DNA of 64,000 nucleotides from Arthrobacter sp. NtRootA1 (GCF_019976975.1 NZ_AP024630.1:248001-312000), one strand, 5' to 3'; counted from the stretch's first letter, positions 33,594-42,450 are shown. Numbers and translations are program-made. Notes: a model not told the origin generated them from the sequence alone.

Positions 33594-34142
33594 ATGAACA
33601 GCCCGGATGAAATCGAAGCCTCCGTTTCCCCTGGCATGTATGACATGGACGTGAACGACCCCCAGCACGAGCTCGTAGACCGTGAGGGCCTATCCCGGAA
33701 AGACGTCCAACAGATCAGTCAACTGATGGCCTCGCTTGAAAGGTTGCGTGATTCCGAACAGTGGCTCTCTGAAACATCGCTGAAATTCATGAAGCTCAAC
33801 CACTCGGACATGCGGGCCCTCCACTATCTGATCGTTAGCGCGAATAGCGGAGTCATTGCCACCCCCGGGGCCATTGCTGCGCACCTGGGCATTTCGACGG
33901 CGTCCACCACCAAACTTCTCGACCGGCTGGAACGCGCGGGGCACATCGAAAGACAAGCGCACCCCACGGACAGGAGGGCCCTTGCGATCGCGATCACCCC
34001 TGAAACCCACGAGACGGCCATGCGGACCGTAGGGCGCCAGCAAGCCAGGCGTTTTCTGGCCGCCGCCCGCCTGACTCCTGAGGAGCGTGAAACGGTGAGG
34101 CGCTTCCTTGATGACTTGGCCAGGGAGCTTTCTGCGAGGTAG
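33594..34142 (+). CDS. MarR-family regulator of carotenoid genes (CrtR-like)
   Basis: 182 residues from ATG 33594. Helical dimer region, then winged helix IAAHLGISTASTTKLLDRLERAGHIERQAHPTDRRALAI. In Corynebacterium glutamicum a MarR protein, CrtR, divergent from crtE represses the crt operon and responds to GGPP; this gene is in the same position, divergent from idi. TAACAT 7 nt before the ATG suggests a leaderless mRNA; no ribosome site is visible. Its paralogue is at 27089. Confidence 0.83.
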   Translation: MNSPDEIEASVSPGMYDMDVNDPQHELVDREGLSRKDVQQISQLMASLERLRDSEQWLSETSLKFMKLNHSDMRALHYLIVSANSGVIATPGAIAAHLGISTASTTKLLDRLERAGHIERQAHPTDRRALAIAITPETHETAMRTVGRQQARRFLAAARLTPEERETVRRFLDDLARELSAR

Positions 34143-34158
34143 GGGGCGGATTAGTGCC

Positions 34159-35409
34159 TTAGGAATTGCCGCTAACAGTCAACGTAATGAGCACTATGTT
34201 CAGCCCCACGATCAAGGTGGCACTCGTCCAGCCCGCGATCTTCAACGCCGTGCTGTCAGTATGGATGCCCATGACCTCGCGCTTACCAGTGAGCCTGATG
34301 AGCGGGATCAGCGCGAAGGGAATACCAAAGCTCAGCAGGACCTGGCTCAGCACCAACGCCAGGGTGGGCTCAACGCCGGCACCCAGAACGATCAATGCCG
34401 GAATGAGGGTGATCACGCGGCGGGTCAGCAGCGGGATGCGCACCTTCAAGAGGCCACCCATGATGGTCGCACCCGCATAGCAGCCTACCGACGTCGACGC
34501 GAGGCCGGAGGCGAGCAAGCCAATTGCGAAGACGACGCCGATAGCCGGACCAAGTGCCGACGTCACGGCCGCGTGGGCGCCGGCAATCGTATCCGTTCCC
34601 TCAATTCCCCGGAGGCTGGTGGCAGCCAGCAGGAGCATTGAAATGTTCACCACGCCGGCCAGCAAAAGAGCGCCCACAACATCAACGCGGGTTGCGCGGA
34701 TCAGTCGCGTCCGTACAGCCGGGTCTTCAGAAAAGCCGTGGCGGTCCCGCGCCAAGGCCGAGTGCAGGTAAATCGCATGCGGCATCACGGTGGCACCAAG
34801 CATGCTGGCTGCCAACAGGACCGTATCCGTGCCCTCAAAGCGTGGCAGCAAGCCGCCCAGTGCACTTCCCGCGTCCGGAGGGTTGACGAACAAGCCGGAC
34901 ACAAACCCGACGGCAATGATTCCCAGCAACACCAGGATCGCGTACTCAAAGGAGCGTTGGCCCCGCTGGGACTGCAACGCCAACAGCATCATCGATGCGA
35001 CACCCACGATGAGACCACCGGCCAGCAGCGGTAGCCCGAACAAGAGATTGAGCGCAACAGCACCGCCAATCACCTCGGCCATGTCCGTGGCGCCGGCAAC
35101 GATCTCGGCCTGCGCCCAGTAAAGGCGCCGACGCTTGGTGCCAAGCCGCTTGCCGAGAATCTCCGGAAGGCTCAGGCCGGTTGCCAGGCCGAGCTTCGCT
35201 GATTGGTACTGCACAAGGACTGCCATGGCGTTGGCTGCAACCAGCACCCACACCAGCAAATATCCGTAGTTGGCTCCGGCCGTCAGGTTTGCGGCCACAT
35301 TGCCGGGATCGACGTAGGCGATCGCCGCCACGAAAGCAGGGCCAAGCAGGAGTAGCCGCGACCAGACTTTCGCCGGTGCAGGTCGTCTTAGCAGGCTGGG
35401 GGCGGTCAT
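34159..35409 (-). CDS. mntH: NRAMP-family Mn2+/Fe2+ transporter
   Basis: 416 residues with about 11 helices. Conserved metal-site motifs: AIAYVDPGNVAANLTAGA (DPGN in helix 1) and ATVMPHAIYLHSAL (MPH in helix 6). Proton-coupled uptake of divalent Mn or Fe. The 5' side has a TATCCT box and a TTAGG-type sequence near 35459 that could be an MntR/DtxR site, but I am unsure. Converges with the crtR gene, 16 bp apart. Confidence 0.88.
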   Translation of the reverse strand: MTAPSLLRRPAPAKVWSRLLLLGPAFVAAIAYVDPGNVAANLTAGANYGYLLVWVLVAANAMAVLVQYQSAKLGLATGLSLPEILGKRLGTKRRRLYWAQAEIVAGATDMAEVIGGAVALNLLFGLPLLAGGLIVGVASMMLLALQSQRGQRSFEYAILVLLGIIAVGFVSGLFVNPPDAGSALGGLLPRFEGTDTVLLAASMLGATVMPHAIYLHSALARDRHGFSEDPAVRTRLIRATRVDVVGALLLAGVVNISMLLLAATSLRGIEGTDTIAGAHAAVTSALGPAIGVVFAIGLLASGLASTSVGCYAGATIMGGLLKVRIPLLTRRVITLIPALIVLGAGVEPTLALVLSQVLLSFGIPFALIPLIRLTGKREVMGIHTDSTALKIAGWTSATLIVGLNIVLITLTVSGNS

Positions 35410-36252
35410 TGGTTCATCCTCATCATCGCGGAATTCTCTTTTGAGGATAGCCGAAAGTTAGGCGTACCGAAGACTAGTTTTTAGGCACTCCGTTTTGGTG
35501 CGCTCTGCGTCGTTGTTCAACTCGGAGCGCGCCTTGGGAACATGTCCGACTCGATGGAGCCTCAGGCATTGATGCTCGGTTTTCCTGAAGCTCATGGGAG
35601 TTATCTGGATAAAGGGGACCGCGACTGTCTCCCTTTAACGGAGGCCGACCAGGCTACGACTGGTCGGCCTCTCTTGCGTCGACGGGAATGAGGAAAGGTC
35701 GGCCTGTTCGCGGACGACGAACTAATGGGCAAGGCGCGGATCTTCGTCGGACCACCAGACATCCGCAGCAGCAGAAGGACGCAGGTGGCGCCCATTGGAT
35801 CTTGCCGTGGGCCATACGCCATTGCACGCCTAAGTAATCGGGCATCGTACCGCCGATTTAGGAAGCCGTCCCCGGAACAGGCGGCCGACCGCAGCTGGTG
35901 ATGCCTCGTGGTAGCTCCGATGCCGCGGCGACGACAAACGACGCCGTCGAACGGTTACCGGGTCCCGCAGTTACGCCGTTTGGGGCGGGTTCCCGTGCCT
36001 TAGTTTCCGCTAGTGAGCGTGAATGATTCACCGTCGTTCACGAAATGAACGCCGATTTACACAACGTCGAGCTGGGACGGCACCTTGCCCAAAAAGGGGC
36101 GACGTCGTCCTCGGCCATCTGCTGTCTTGCGAAACCGAAGCGAGAACGCCCGGCTAACCGGGCTGAGTGAACGCACGATCAGCGCGTGGAACCCCGTCCC
36201 TCCTGTGTCGCAGGAGCATCGCGGCTAAGGAGCAGGGATTTAGAAAACAGCC
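35410..36252. other. 843-bp region without a convincing gene
   Basis: No reading frame here has a ribosome site or family motif. It holds the mntH promoter side, a 42-bp stretch (35484-35525) that is about 80% like 37831-37872, two consecutive hairpins (35611-35636 and 35641-35671), and a short CCCGG-CTAA-CCGGG hairpin near 36150. The rest shows nothing I can name. It may be eroded mobile or coding DNA. Confidence 0.6.
35611..35676 (+). terminator. Two consecutive hairpins, second terminator-like
   Basis: AAAGGG-GAC / GTC-t-CCCTTT (35611-35636, one bulge) is followed 4 nt later by a perfect 12-bp stem, GAGGCCGACCAG / CTGGTCGGCCTC (35641-35671, 7-nt loop), then TCTTGCG. No coding gene precedes it on the plus strand, so it might end an unannotated RNA. 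Confidence 0.45.
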
Positions 36253-36594
36253 CTAGGGGCAGTTGGCCACCGTTTGGGGAACCGGGATGATCAGGTGGGC
36301 GCCGGTGCCTGGGTTGTTCTGGGGCCTTTGCTCCTGGACTTCCACATGGACAGGCTGTCGCGTGGCGCGGAGGCGAATCAGTGCTACCGCGGAGATGAGG
36401 AACCACGCCACGTTGGTTGCCACCGACGGCCAGGCCGCGTGCATTGTGCCGTTGATGATGAAGGCGCAAGAACCAAACAGGTTCACGGTCTGGAAACTGA
36501 CGCCCGGCTTCAACCAACCCATGGAGACAGACATGTAAGAACCGAGCATCGCCACAGCGCCAGCCCAGCCGGTCATTTCCCACAGCAGTTCCAT
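36253..36594 (-). CDS. CBU_0592-type small membrane protein
   Basis: 113 residues from ATG 36594 behind GAAAGGA. Three hydrophobic segments: GWAGAVAMLGSYMSVSMGWL, VNLFGSCAFIINGTMHAAWPSVA and NVAWFLISAVALIRLR, matching the CBU_0592-like domain. The tail (QPVHVEVQEQRPQNNPGTGAHLIIPV) is hydrophilic. No function is established. It is divergent from a LysR gene 182 bp away, which may regulate it. Confidence 0.7.
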   Translation of the reverse strand: MELLWEMTGWAGAVAMLGSYMSVSMGWLKPGVSFQTVNLFGSCAFIINGTMHAAWPSVATNVAWFLISAVALIRLRATRQPVHVEVQEQRPQNNPGTGAHLIIPVPQTVANCP

Positions 36595-36776
36595 TGGATT
36601 CCTTTCAGGACGAAGCGCCCGGCAGGCCAGCCGGTTACAGGTGTTTTCAGGAGTAGGGCTGTCTTGGGTCTGACCTTTACGGGATCGACGAACAGCAGCT
36701 CTGAGATAGATATTGATGCAGATTTTCATTTAGTTCAATTGCATTCCTCTGAATCCCGTATTTAGGATTTCTTAAC

Positions 36777-37700
36777 ATGGAGATGGACCCACGGAGATTG
36801 CTGGTTCTTCTTGCCGTTGCACGCACAGGAGGTGTCCTGGCCGCGGCGGACGAGTTGCGGATTACTCCCTCGGCGGTGTCACAACAGCTCAACAAACTGG
36901 AGAGCGAGGCGGGCCAGGCTCTGGTCATGCGGACTCCCAAAGGTTCTGTCCTGACGCCCGCTGGATTGGCGGTGGCTGAGGCGGGGGAAGAGATTGAGCG
37001 AGCACTCAACGTTGCACGTGCCCGGATGCAGGGCGAAGCCCAAATCGCCGGGGTGGTCCGGGTTGGCGGATTCACCAGTTTCATGCGGACAGTGGTGATT
37101 CCACGGCTGCCCGAATGGCGCAGCCAGTACCCCGAGCTGCAGATCCAGATTGTGGAGGACAGCTTCCCGGCTCTGATGCGTCTCTTCCGCCAGCGACAGC
37201 TCGATGCCGTGGTGGTTGAACAGGATTCGACAGCTGCTGTGCAGCATCCACTTGCCGCCGGCATGGTTGAGGAGCCCTTGCTGGATGAACCTTGGAAGTT
37301 GGTGGTGCCCGCCGGATCACTGCTGGCCGCGGACAACATCGACCTCAGCCGCTTGCATCTTCCCTGGTTGGGGGTGGAACCGACGGCTGCCAACCTTGCT
37401 GTTCTGGGGCGCCTCCGCCACTCCACCGGAGCCCGCGTGGATACGGTACATCAGTACCAGGACACGCTCACCGCCTTGGCACTCGTTGCCGCCGGTGAGG
37501 GGGTTGCGATCGTACCTACTCTGGCCCTCACCGGCGTGATTCAGGATCATGTGGACGTCCTGGACGTACCTGGCTTGGGGACGAGGCACATTGCCTTCCG
37601 GCGGTATGAGCGTCGGAGGCCAACGAGCCTGCCCTTGGACACTGTGGCGCGTCTCTTCCGGGAATCAGCCGCCGCTTTCGACACGCGCGCGGGCTCCTAA
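36777..37700 (+). CDS. LysR-family transcriptional regulator
   Basis: 307 residues. HTH at the N-terminus: RRLLVLLAVARTGGVLAAADELRITPSAVSQQLNKLESEAGQALVMRTPKGSVLTPAG; then a substrate-binding-like domain (VVRVGGFTSFMRTVVIPRLPEWRSQYPELQIQIVEDS, AAGEGVAIVPTLALTG). No good ribosome site precedes ATG 36777. Divergent from the CBU_0592-type gene; effector unknown. Fragments of one 42-bp sequence lie on both sides of this gene pair. Confidence 0.85.
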   Translation: MEMDPRRLLVLLAVARTGGVLAAADELRITPSAVSQQLNKLESEAGQALVMRTPKGSVLTPAGLAVAEAGEEIERALNVARARMQGEAQIAGVVRVGGFTSFMRTVVIPRLPEWRSQYPELQIQIVEDSFPALMRLFRQRQLDAVVVEQDSTAAVQHPLAAGMVEEPLLDEPWKLVVPAGSLLAADNIDLSRLHLPWLGVEPTAANLAVLGRLRHSTGARVDTVHQYQDTLTALALVAAGEGVAIVPTLALTGVIQDHVDVLDVPGLGTRHIAFRRYERRRPTSLPLDTVARLFRESAAAFDTRAGS

Positions 37701-37734
37701 CCGGGCCACGGAAGTTCCTGCAGGACGGCGCCGG

Positions 37735-37878
37735 GGACTGCTTGTTCAATGCGGTGTCCGGGGGTTTCTCACGTAGCTGGCGGATCTCTCGGCTCACGTT
37801 CGGCGGACTGCACCGGAGTTCCGTGGCGATAGCGCTCCGTTCAGTTCGCTCCGCGTCATGGTTCAACTCGCGGTAACA
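37735..37878 (-). pseudogene. IS30-family-like transposase HTH remnant
   Basis: On the minus strand the bases read YRELNHDAERTERSAIATELRC followed by SPPNVSREIRQLREKPPD, which is close to the N-terminal HTH of IS30-type transposases (IAxxLgrspStvSREirrn). No DDE catalytic domain, inverted repeats or start are present. A part of it (37831-37872) has a diverged copy at 35484-35525. The identification is tentative. Confidence 0.4.
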
Positions 37879-37885
37879 AGAGGTC

Positions 37886-38698
37886 TCAGTACAGGAAGAT
37901 GGGCAACCAGTCGCGGTTGTGCGCATGGACCAAGGCCAGGAACAGGACGAAATCGAAGAGCAGATGAACTGACACAACGTAGGTAAAGGACTTCGTCAGC
38001 TTGAACGTATATCCCTGCAGCAGCGCGAACGGGAAGGTCAGCAGGGGACCCCAGGCTTGGTAGCCGATCTCCCACAGGAAGGATGAGAAGACCACGGCTT
38101 GCAGGAGGTTGGCCAACCAGTCGGGGAAGTGTTGGCGCAACAGCGTGAAAGTGGTGCAGATGAAGAACAGTTCGTCCCAAATGCCCACGGAGTTCACTCC
38201 GAGGAAAAGGCGCCAGAAGATGCTGGGATCGGAGGCGTCCGGCCAATTGTGGTAGACGCCTGTCCGGATCAGGTATGCCGGGAGGATGAAGTATCCAAGC
38301 GCTACGACGCCCGTCAGGTATAGCTTCGCGGCGAGCGGCCATGGACGGCCAGTATTGACCGGAAATTTGATGATCCTTTCGTCGTACAGGTAGCGGGATA
38401 CAAGCCACGGAACCAGCACGGCCAAAGCCAAGGCGCCACCCATGAGTGCCATATGTTCGATGCTGAGATCTGCGTTCAGGGGCACAAGACTGATGGTGAC
38501 CATTCCGGCTGCTATCAATGCCAGGTGCCGCATCAAGCGGGGGTCGATAAAGACAGCCGTGACAATGCTGGCCGTCACGAGTGCGTAGCCGAGAAAATCA
38601 TTGCCCAGGGCGAAAAGCGGCACCCCGGACAGGGATAGCAGGCCCGCTGGCAAAAGCTTCCAGGTGAGCGCGGTCCGGGATTCCGTGGAAGTCGACAT
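37886..38698 (-). CDS. CPBP-like intramembrane protease family protein
   Basis: 270 residues from ATG 38698 behind GGAGGTG. Eight or so hydrophobic segments. The candidate active-site region is NSVGIWDELFFICTTFTLLRQHFPDWLANLLQAVVFSSFLWEIGYQAW; the usual EExxxR reads DELFFIC here, with only one Glu, and the second motif His is in SVHLLFDFVL. The catalytic motif is therefore degraded and protease activity is doubtful. No operon partner. Confidence 0.65.
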   Translation of the reverse strand: MSTSTESRTALTWKLLPAGLLSLSGVPLFALGNDFLGYALVTASIVTAVFIDPRLMRHLALIAAGMVTISLVPLNADLSIEHMALMGGALALAVLVPWLVSRYLYDERIIKFPVNTGRPWPLAAKLYLTGVVALGYFILPAYLIRTGVYHNWPDASDPSIFWRLFLGVNSVGIWDELFFICTTFTLLRQHFPDWLANLLQAVVFSSFLWEIGYQAWGPLLTFPFALLQGYTFKLTKSFTYVVSVHLLFDFVLFLALVHAHNRDWLPIFLY

Positions 38699-38871
38699 CA
38701 CACCTCCAGCATCCCAGTGCTGGCTGCCGGACGACACGGTTTTCCCATACTGGCCGAGGCCCATAGCTGGAACGCGGCACTTCTCTGTAAGATTCGTGGC
38801 AAGGCCCATGCTTTTCCGGGTCAGGTCATGTCTGGCTTAGCCAGCGGGGGATACTCATAAAGGAATATTCA

Positions 38872-39978
38872 ATGGCTCAAGAAGCGGGCTCTTTTCCACC
38901 GGGCGCCGGTGCCGATCACGCATCAGCGGAGGACGTCGACGCGTCCACCTTTGCCCAGGACATGACCATGCGCGAACAGGTGTTGGACATCATCGATGCC
39001 ATCCTCACTGATTCTGATCCGAAGAGTGAAGAGGCCAGGAACAAACTTCGCCAGCTCATTGAGGCTCGTCCGGACGATCCCGAGGGCGCCTTGCTGGAGC
39101 ACCTGCTGGAAACCCGGAAGGCGTCGGCCTCAGAGCCGGCGGTTCCGGTTCTGCAGGAAGTTTCCAGTGTCCACCTTGAGTCCTCCGATGCAGCGCGCAC
39201 GGTGACCGTTCCCGTCAGCCAGGAGGTTCGGGAAGACATCCAGACAATACTTGCGGACAAGCTTTTGTTGACGGCCTTCCAGCCGGTCCACGCGCTGCCT
39301 GACGGAAACGTAGTGGGCGTCGAAGCGTTGACCCGGTTCGTCGGTGCGGACGGCGCGGGCGCGGATGTCTGGTTCCGCGAGGCTGCGGAAGCAGGCCTGG
39401 GGACTGAATTGGAGATCGCAGCCCTTCACTGCGCGCTGACTGCGGCCAAAGACGTCCCCCACGACATGTATGTTGCCTTGAACCTCACTCCGGCGACGTC
39501 CCGTGACCCGAGGGTGCGGAACCTGCTTGCTGCTGCCTCGCTGGCCCCGGACCGGATCATCGTTGAACTAACCGGCAGCCTGGAAGCCTTGGAAGGCCAA
39601 ACGCGCGACGACGGACTCGGCCAGTTGCGCTCGCTCGGCTTGCGTGTTGCTGTCAGCGCTTCCGGGGCCGGTTTCGTTTCCATGGACCTGTTGAGCGAGC
39701 TGAGCCCGGACATCATTAAACTCGACCGCCATCTCATTGAAGGCATCGAAGGCAGCGAGGGACAACGGATCCGGGCCAGGGCAGTGGTGGAGCTCGCCCG
39801 GGAAGTTGGAGCTGCGGTGGTCGCGGAGGGCATCGAAACTCCGGCCGAACTCAAGGAAGTCACGGCATTAAAGGTGACTGCCGCCCAAGGATATTTGCTC
39901 GGACGTCCCTCGGTTCACCCCCTGGATTGGTCCGCCTGGAGCATTCGCGCGCAAGCTGAGGCCCAGCCGACGGGCTAG
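38872..39978 (+). CDS. Degenerate EAL-domain protein
   Basis: 368 residues. An N-terminal 120-residue acidic/helical part (MREQVLDIIDAILTDSD...ARPDDPEGALLEHLLETRK) is followed by an EAL domain (133-360). EAL itself is kept as GVEALTRF (Glu151), with NLTP (Asn204), KLDRHLI (Lys283) and AEGIET. But the loop-6 DDFG motif is VSASGAG (261-267) and ELTE is ELTG (232-235). Key metal ligands are lost, so c-di-GMP hydrolysis is unlikely; binding of c-di-GMP or a protein partner is the likelier role. Ribosome site is AAGGAATATTCA-like. Confidence 0.8.
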   Translation: MAQEAGSFPPGAGADHASAEDVDASTFAQDMTMREQVLDIIDAILTDSDPKSEEARNKLRQLIEARPDDPEGALLEHLLETRKASASEPAVPVLQEVSSVHLESSDAARTVTVPVSQEVREDIQTILADKLLLTAFQPVHALPDGNVVGVEALTRFVGADGAGADVWFREAAEAGLGTELEIAALHCALTAAKDVPHDMYVALNLTPATSRDPRVRNLLAAASLAPDRIIVELTGSLEALEGQTRDDGLGQLRSLGLRVAVSASGAGFVSMDLLSELSPDIIKLDRHLIEGIEGSEGQRIRARAVVELAREVGAAVVAEGIETPAELKEVTALKVTAAQGYLLGRPSVHPLDWSAWSIRAQAEAQPTG

Positions 39979-39983
39979 TTTCT

Positions 39984-40892
39984 TCAGGGTTCCCGCTCAC
40001 TGTGCACGTTGTGCGGATCCGTTCCCACGTACGTCCCCGGCGGCATCCCGGCGCCAAAAACGGGCCCGGGATCCGGCCGCTTGGGGTGTCGGTTGTCGTC
40101 GGCGAGCCTTTGCGTGAGGCGTTGAAGAACCCAGGGAACCAGGTGTTCCCGTGCCCAGACGATGTCGTCCGCCCTCGCCTCCCGCCACGTACGTGGAGGC
40201 AGGGCCTTGGGAACCATCGGCTCCAAAGTGTGCGGGACATTGAGCGTATCCAGCACCATCGAGGCGATGGTGTGCTGGCCTAGCGGGGAGAAATGCAGCC
40301 GATCCGGATCCCACATTTGCGGGTTGGTGAGCTGACGCAACGCCCAGAGGTCGGCGATCACGGCGTCGTGGCGGGCCGCGATGATGCGCATGTTTTCGTT
40401 GAAGATGGCTACCTTGCCACGGGTGTGTCCGAGTACCGGGGTTGCACCCCAGTCGGGGCCGGCGAACAGCAGGATTGTTGCGCCGGTGGCCGCCAGGACT
40501 GTCACACCTGAATCAAGTTCGAGGGCGAGTTTGTCGGGATCGCTCCTATGGAACAGCAGGTCATTTCCACCGGCGTTGAGCGTAATGAGATCCGGCTGCA
40601 GCTCTAGGGCCGGGGCCACCTGCTCCTCCAGGATCTGGTGGAGCAGCCGTCCGCGCACTGCAAGGTTGGCGTACGCGAAGTCCTCGTGGCCGGCGCTCAG
40701 TTCTTCCGCGACCCTGTCAGCCCAGCCCCTGAGTCCGCCGGGGCTGCCGGGCTCCGGATCGCCCACCCCCTCGGTAAAGGAATCGCCCATCGCCACATAG
40801 CGGCTCCACGGGTGCAGGCGGTTCCCGGATCCGGTGGGACCCGGCGCCGGACTTCCATTCCCGCCACGACCGTCGGCGCTGGGCGCGTTCAT
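39984..40892 (-). CDS. SGNH/GDSL-family hydrolase
   Basis: 302 residues from ATG 40892; ATG 40928 is an in-frame alternative, with GGGGGA close to the former. Block I AMGDSFTEGVGD (Ser nucleophile), block III TLNAGGNDLLF, block V DRLHFSPLGQHTIA with the catalytic Asp/His. No signal peptide, so a cytoplasmic lipase/esterase or deacetylase. Gly/Pro-rich N-terminus is probably disordered. It converges with the EAL gene 5 bp away. Confidence 0.82.
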   Translation of the reverse strand: MNAPSADGRGGNGSPAPGPTGSGNRLHPWSRYVAMGDSFTEGVGDPEPGSPGGLRGWADRVAEELSAGHEDFAYANLAVRGRLLHQILEEQVAPALELQPDLITLNAGGNDLLFHRSDPDKLALELDSGVTVLAATGATILLFAGPDWGATPVLGHTRGKVAIFNENMRIIAARHDAVIADLWALRQLTNPQMWDPDRLHFSPLGQHTIASMVLDTLNVPHTLEPMVPKALPPRTWREARADDIVWAREHLVPWVLQRLTQRLADDNRHPKRPDPGPVFGAGMPPGTYVGTDPHNVHSEREP

Positions 40893-41000
40893 TCCCCCAT
40901 ATTGCGCTCTCCCGCGGAGCAACGCCATGGGTTGTGCGGATTAGTAGTAAGTGTGCTTACCATGCAGGTTCGAGCCGGTTGCGTGGAAGGGCAAGGAATC

Positions 41001-41756
41001 ATGCCGATGTGGCTGCAGGCGCTGATGTGGGGAACCGTTGCCGGGGGGGCGTTGGTCCTTGGATCCGGAATTGCCTGGCTATGGAAAGTCCCGCCAAAAG
41101 TCGTATCAACCATCATGGCCTTCGGCGCAGGCGTGCTGATCTCGGCACTCGCATTCGAGCTCGTCGACGAAGCGGTGGAGGGCGGTGGCCTGTTGCCGAC
41201 GATCGGCGGATTCCTTGCGGGGGCTGTGATCTTTGTCGGTTCGAACGTTCTCCTGAACCGGGCAGGCGCCAAGCACCGGAAGCGTTCCGGCGGACGGCAG
41301 CCCTCCGAGAAGGAGTCGCCCGGCAGCGGCACAGCCATCGCGGTGGGTGCACTCATCGATGGCGTGCCCGAATCGGTGGTCCTCGGGCTTGGGCTTCTCG
41401 CTTCAGGCACCGTCAGTCCTGCCATGCTCGCTGCAGTTTTCATTTCCAATGTGCCTGAGGGGCTGTCCAGCACAGCGGGGATGAAGAAGGCGGGACGCAG
41501 CCGGGCCTACGTTTTTGGAACGTGGACCGGGATAGCCGTCTTCAGTGGGCTTGCCTCCCTGCTGGGATACACGGCCCTGGAAAATGCACCCGAGGCCCTT
41601 ATCGCCTTCATTACCGCCATTGCCGCAGGCGGCATACTGGCCATGCTCGCGGACACGATGATTCCTGAGGCCTTCGAAGAACACCACAACCTGACCGGGT
41701 TGACTGCAGCCGTAGGCTTCCTCACCGCATTCACGATCCATCGCACTGGGGGTTGA
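41001..41756 (+). CDS. ZIP-family divalent-metal transporter
   Basis: 251 residues from ATG 41001 (AAGGAATC before it); ATG 40963 is possible but lacks a site. Hydrophobic segments with the ZIP metal motifs ALIDGVPESVVLGLGLL and VFISNVPEGLSSTAGMKK; the His of the usual HNxPEG motif is Asp here. A histidine-poor loop (RAGAKHRKRSGGRQPSEKESPGSG) joins helices 3 and 4. Likely imports or exports Zn, Fe or Mn; direction not decided. A long hairpin terminator follows. Confidence 0.8.
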   Translation: MPMWLQALMWGTVAGGALVLGSGIAWLWKVPPKVVSTIMAFGAGVLISALAFELVDEAVEGGGLLPTIGGFLAGAVIFVGSNVLLNRAGAKHRKRSGGRQPSEKESPGSGTAIAVGALIDGVPESVVLGLGLLASGTVSPAMLAAVFISNVPEGLSSTAGMKKAGRSRAYVFGTWTGIAVFSGLASLLGYTALENAPEALIAFITAIAAGGILAMLADTMIPEAFEEHHNLTGLTAAVGFLTAFTIHRTGG

Positions 41757-41808
41757 GGAAATGCCGGGGGGTTGACGGGCCTGGGTCAAAAAATCCGGGG
41801 TGCAGAAG

Positions 41809-41849
41809 AACGACGGCGGTACGCACCTATGGCGCGTACCGCCGTCGTT
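41809..41849. terminator. Bidirectional terminator between the ZIP and wHTH genes
   Basis: A 16-bp perfect stem (41809-41824 with 41834-41849, starting AACGACGGCGG) with a 9-nt loop, followed by GTTTC on the plus strand. It sits between two convergent genes. Confidence 0.75.
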
Positions 41850-41852
41850 GTT

Positions 41853-42314
41853 TCAAAAGCGGATGTGGACTGCGAAGCTGGCCTCGGGGTGGCCGGTGTA
41901 ACGGGACGCGGCGTTGCGGGCAGCCGCCGGTATGTCGACGAAGCTCCGGGCTGTAGTTGTGAGCCCCGGGTAGTCGTCGAATGCCAACGTCAGCCGGCCG
42001 TCAGCAGCGTGCTTGATGTGCACAGTGATGATTGTTTTCGGTGGCTCCGGCGGAAGGTCAGCTGTGGTGAGCGAGTAGTAGGGCGTGGTTCTTCCGCGGA
42101 TATCGGCGGGAACGTTTGCCCGGATGGATCCTTCTTCCTCCAGTTCGGAGAGGCGGGCCTTGACGGTATCTTTGCAGGCTGTGACGCCGTGGGTGATATC
42201 TGATACTTTGCTTGCGCCATTGCGAGCAAGGTAGTTGAGGATTTGGCTTCTGGTGAGTTGGGTTCGGGTCTGGCTCGTGGTTCGGGTGGGGGCTTTGATG
42301 GAAGTCGTTGTCAT
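41853..42314 (-). CDS. Winged-helix DNA-binding protein
   Basis: 153 residues from ATG 42314. Residues 15-75 form a MarR/ArsR-like wHTH (LTRSQILNYLARNGASKVSDITHGVTACKDTVKARLSELEEEGSIRANVPADIRGRTTPYYSL). The C-terminal half (KTIITVHIKHAADGRLTLAFDDYPGLTTTARSFVDIPAAARNAASRYTGHPEASFAVHIRF) looks like a small beta-alpha domain and is unknown. Target not apparent; a FadR-type GntR gene lies 136 bp upstream on the same strand. Confidence 0.65.
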   Translation of the reverse strand: MTTTSIKAPTRTTSQTRTQLTRSQILNYLARNGASKVSDITHGVTACKDTVKARLSELEEEGSIRANVPADIRGRTTPYYSLTTADLPPEPPKTIITVHIKHAADGRLTLAFDDYPGLTTTARSFVDIPAAARNAASRYTGHPEASFAVHIRF

Positions 42315-42450
42315 GGCCGTGTCCAAGCGGTCGACTTTTTTGTCATCATTTCCTATGGTCAGGCACCCCGCGGGGCGCAATGAGACGGGGCGGATTCGTC
42401 GTTGAACCCGTCCGAATGGTGTGGTGGGCTGCGTTGTTCGATCCAGGGCT

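Noticed and set aside
36779..37435. Long minus-strand frames across the LysR gene
   Set aside because: They lack ribosome sites and are antisense shadows of a gene with clear HTH and ligand domains.
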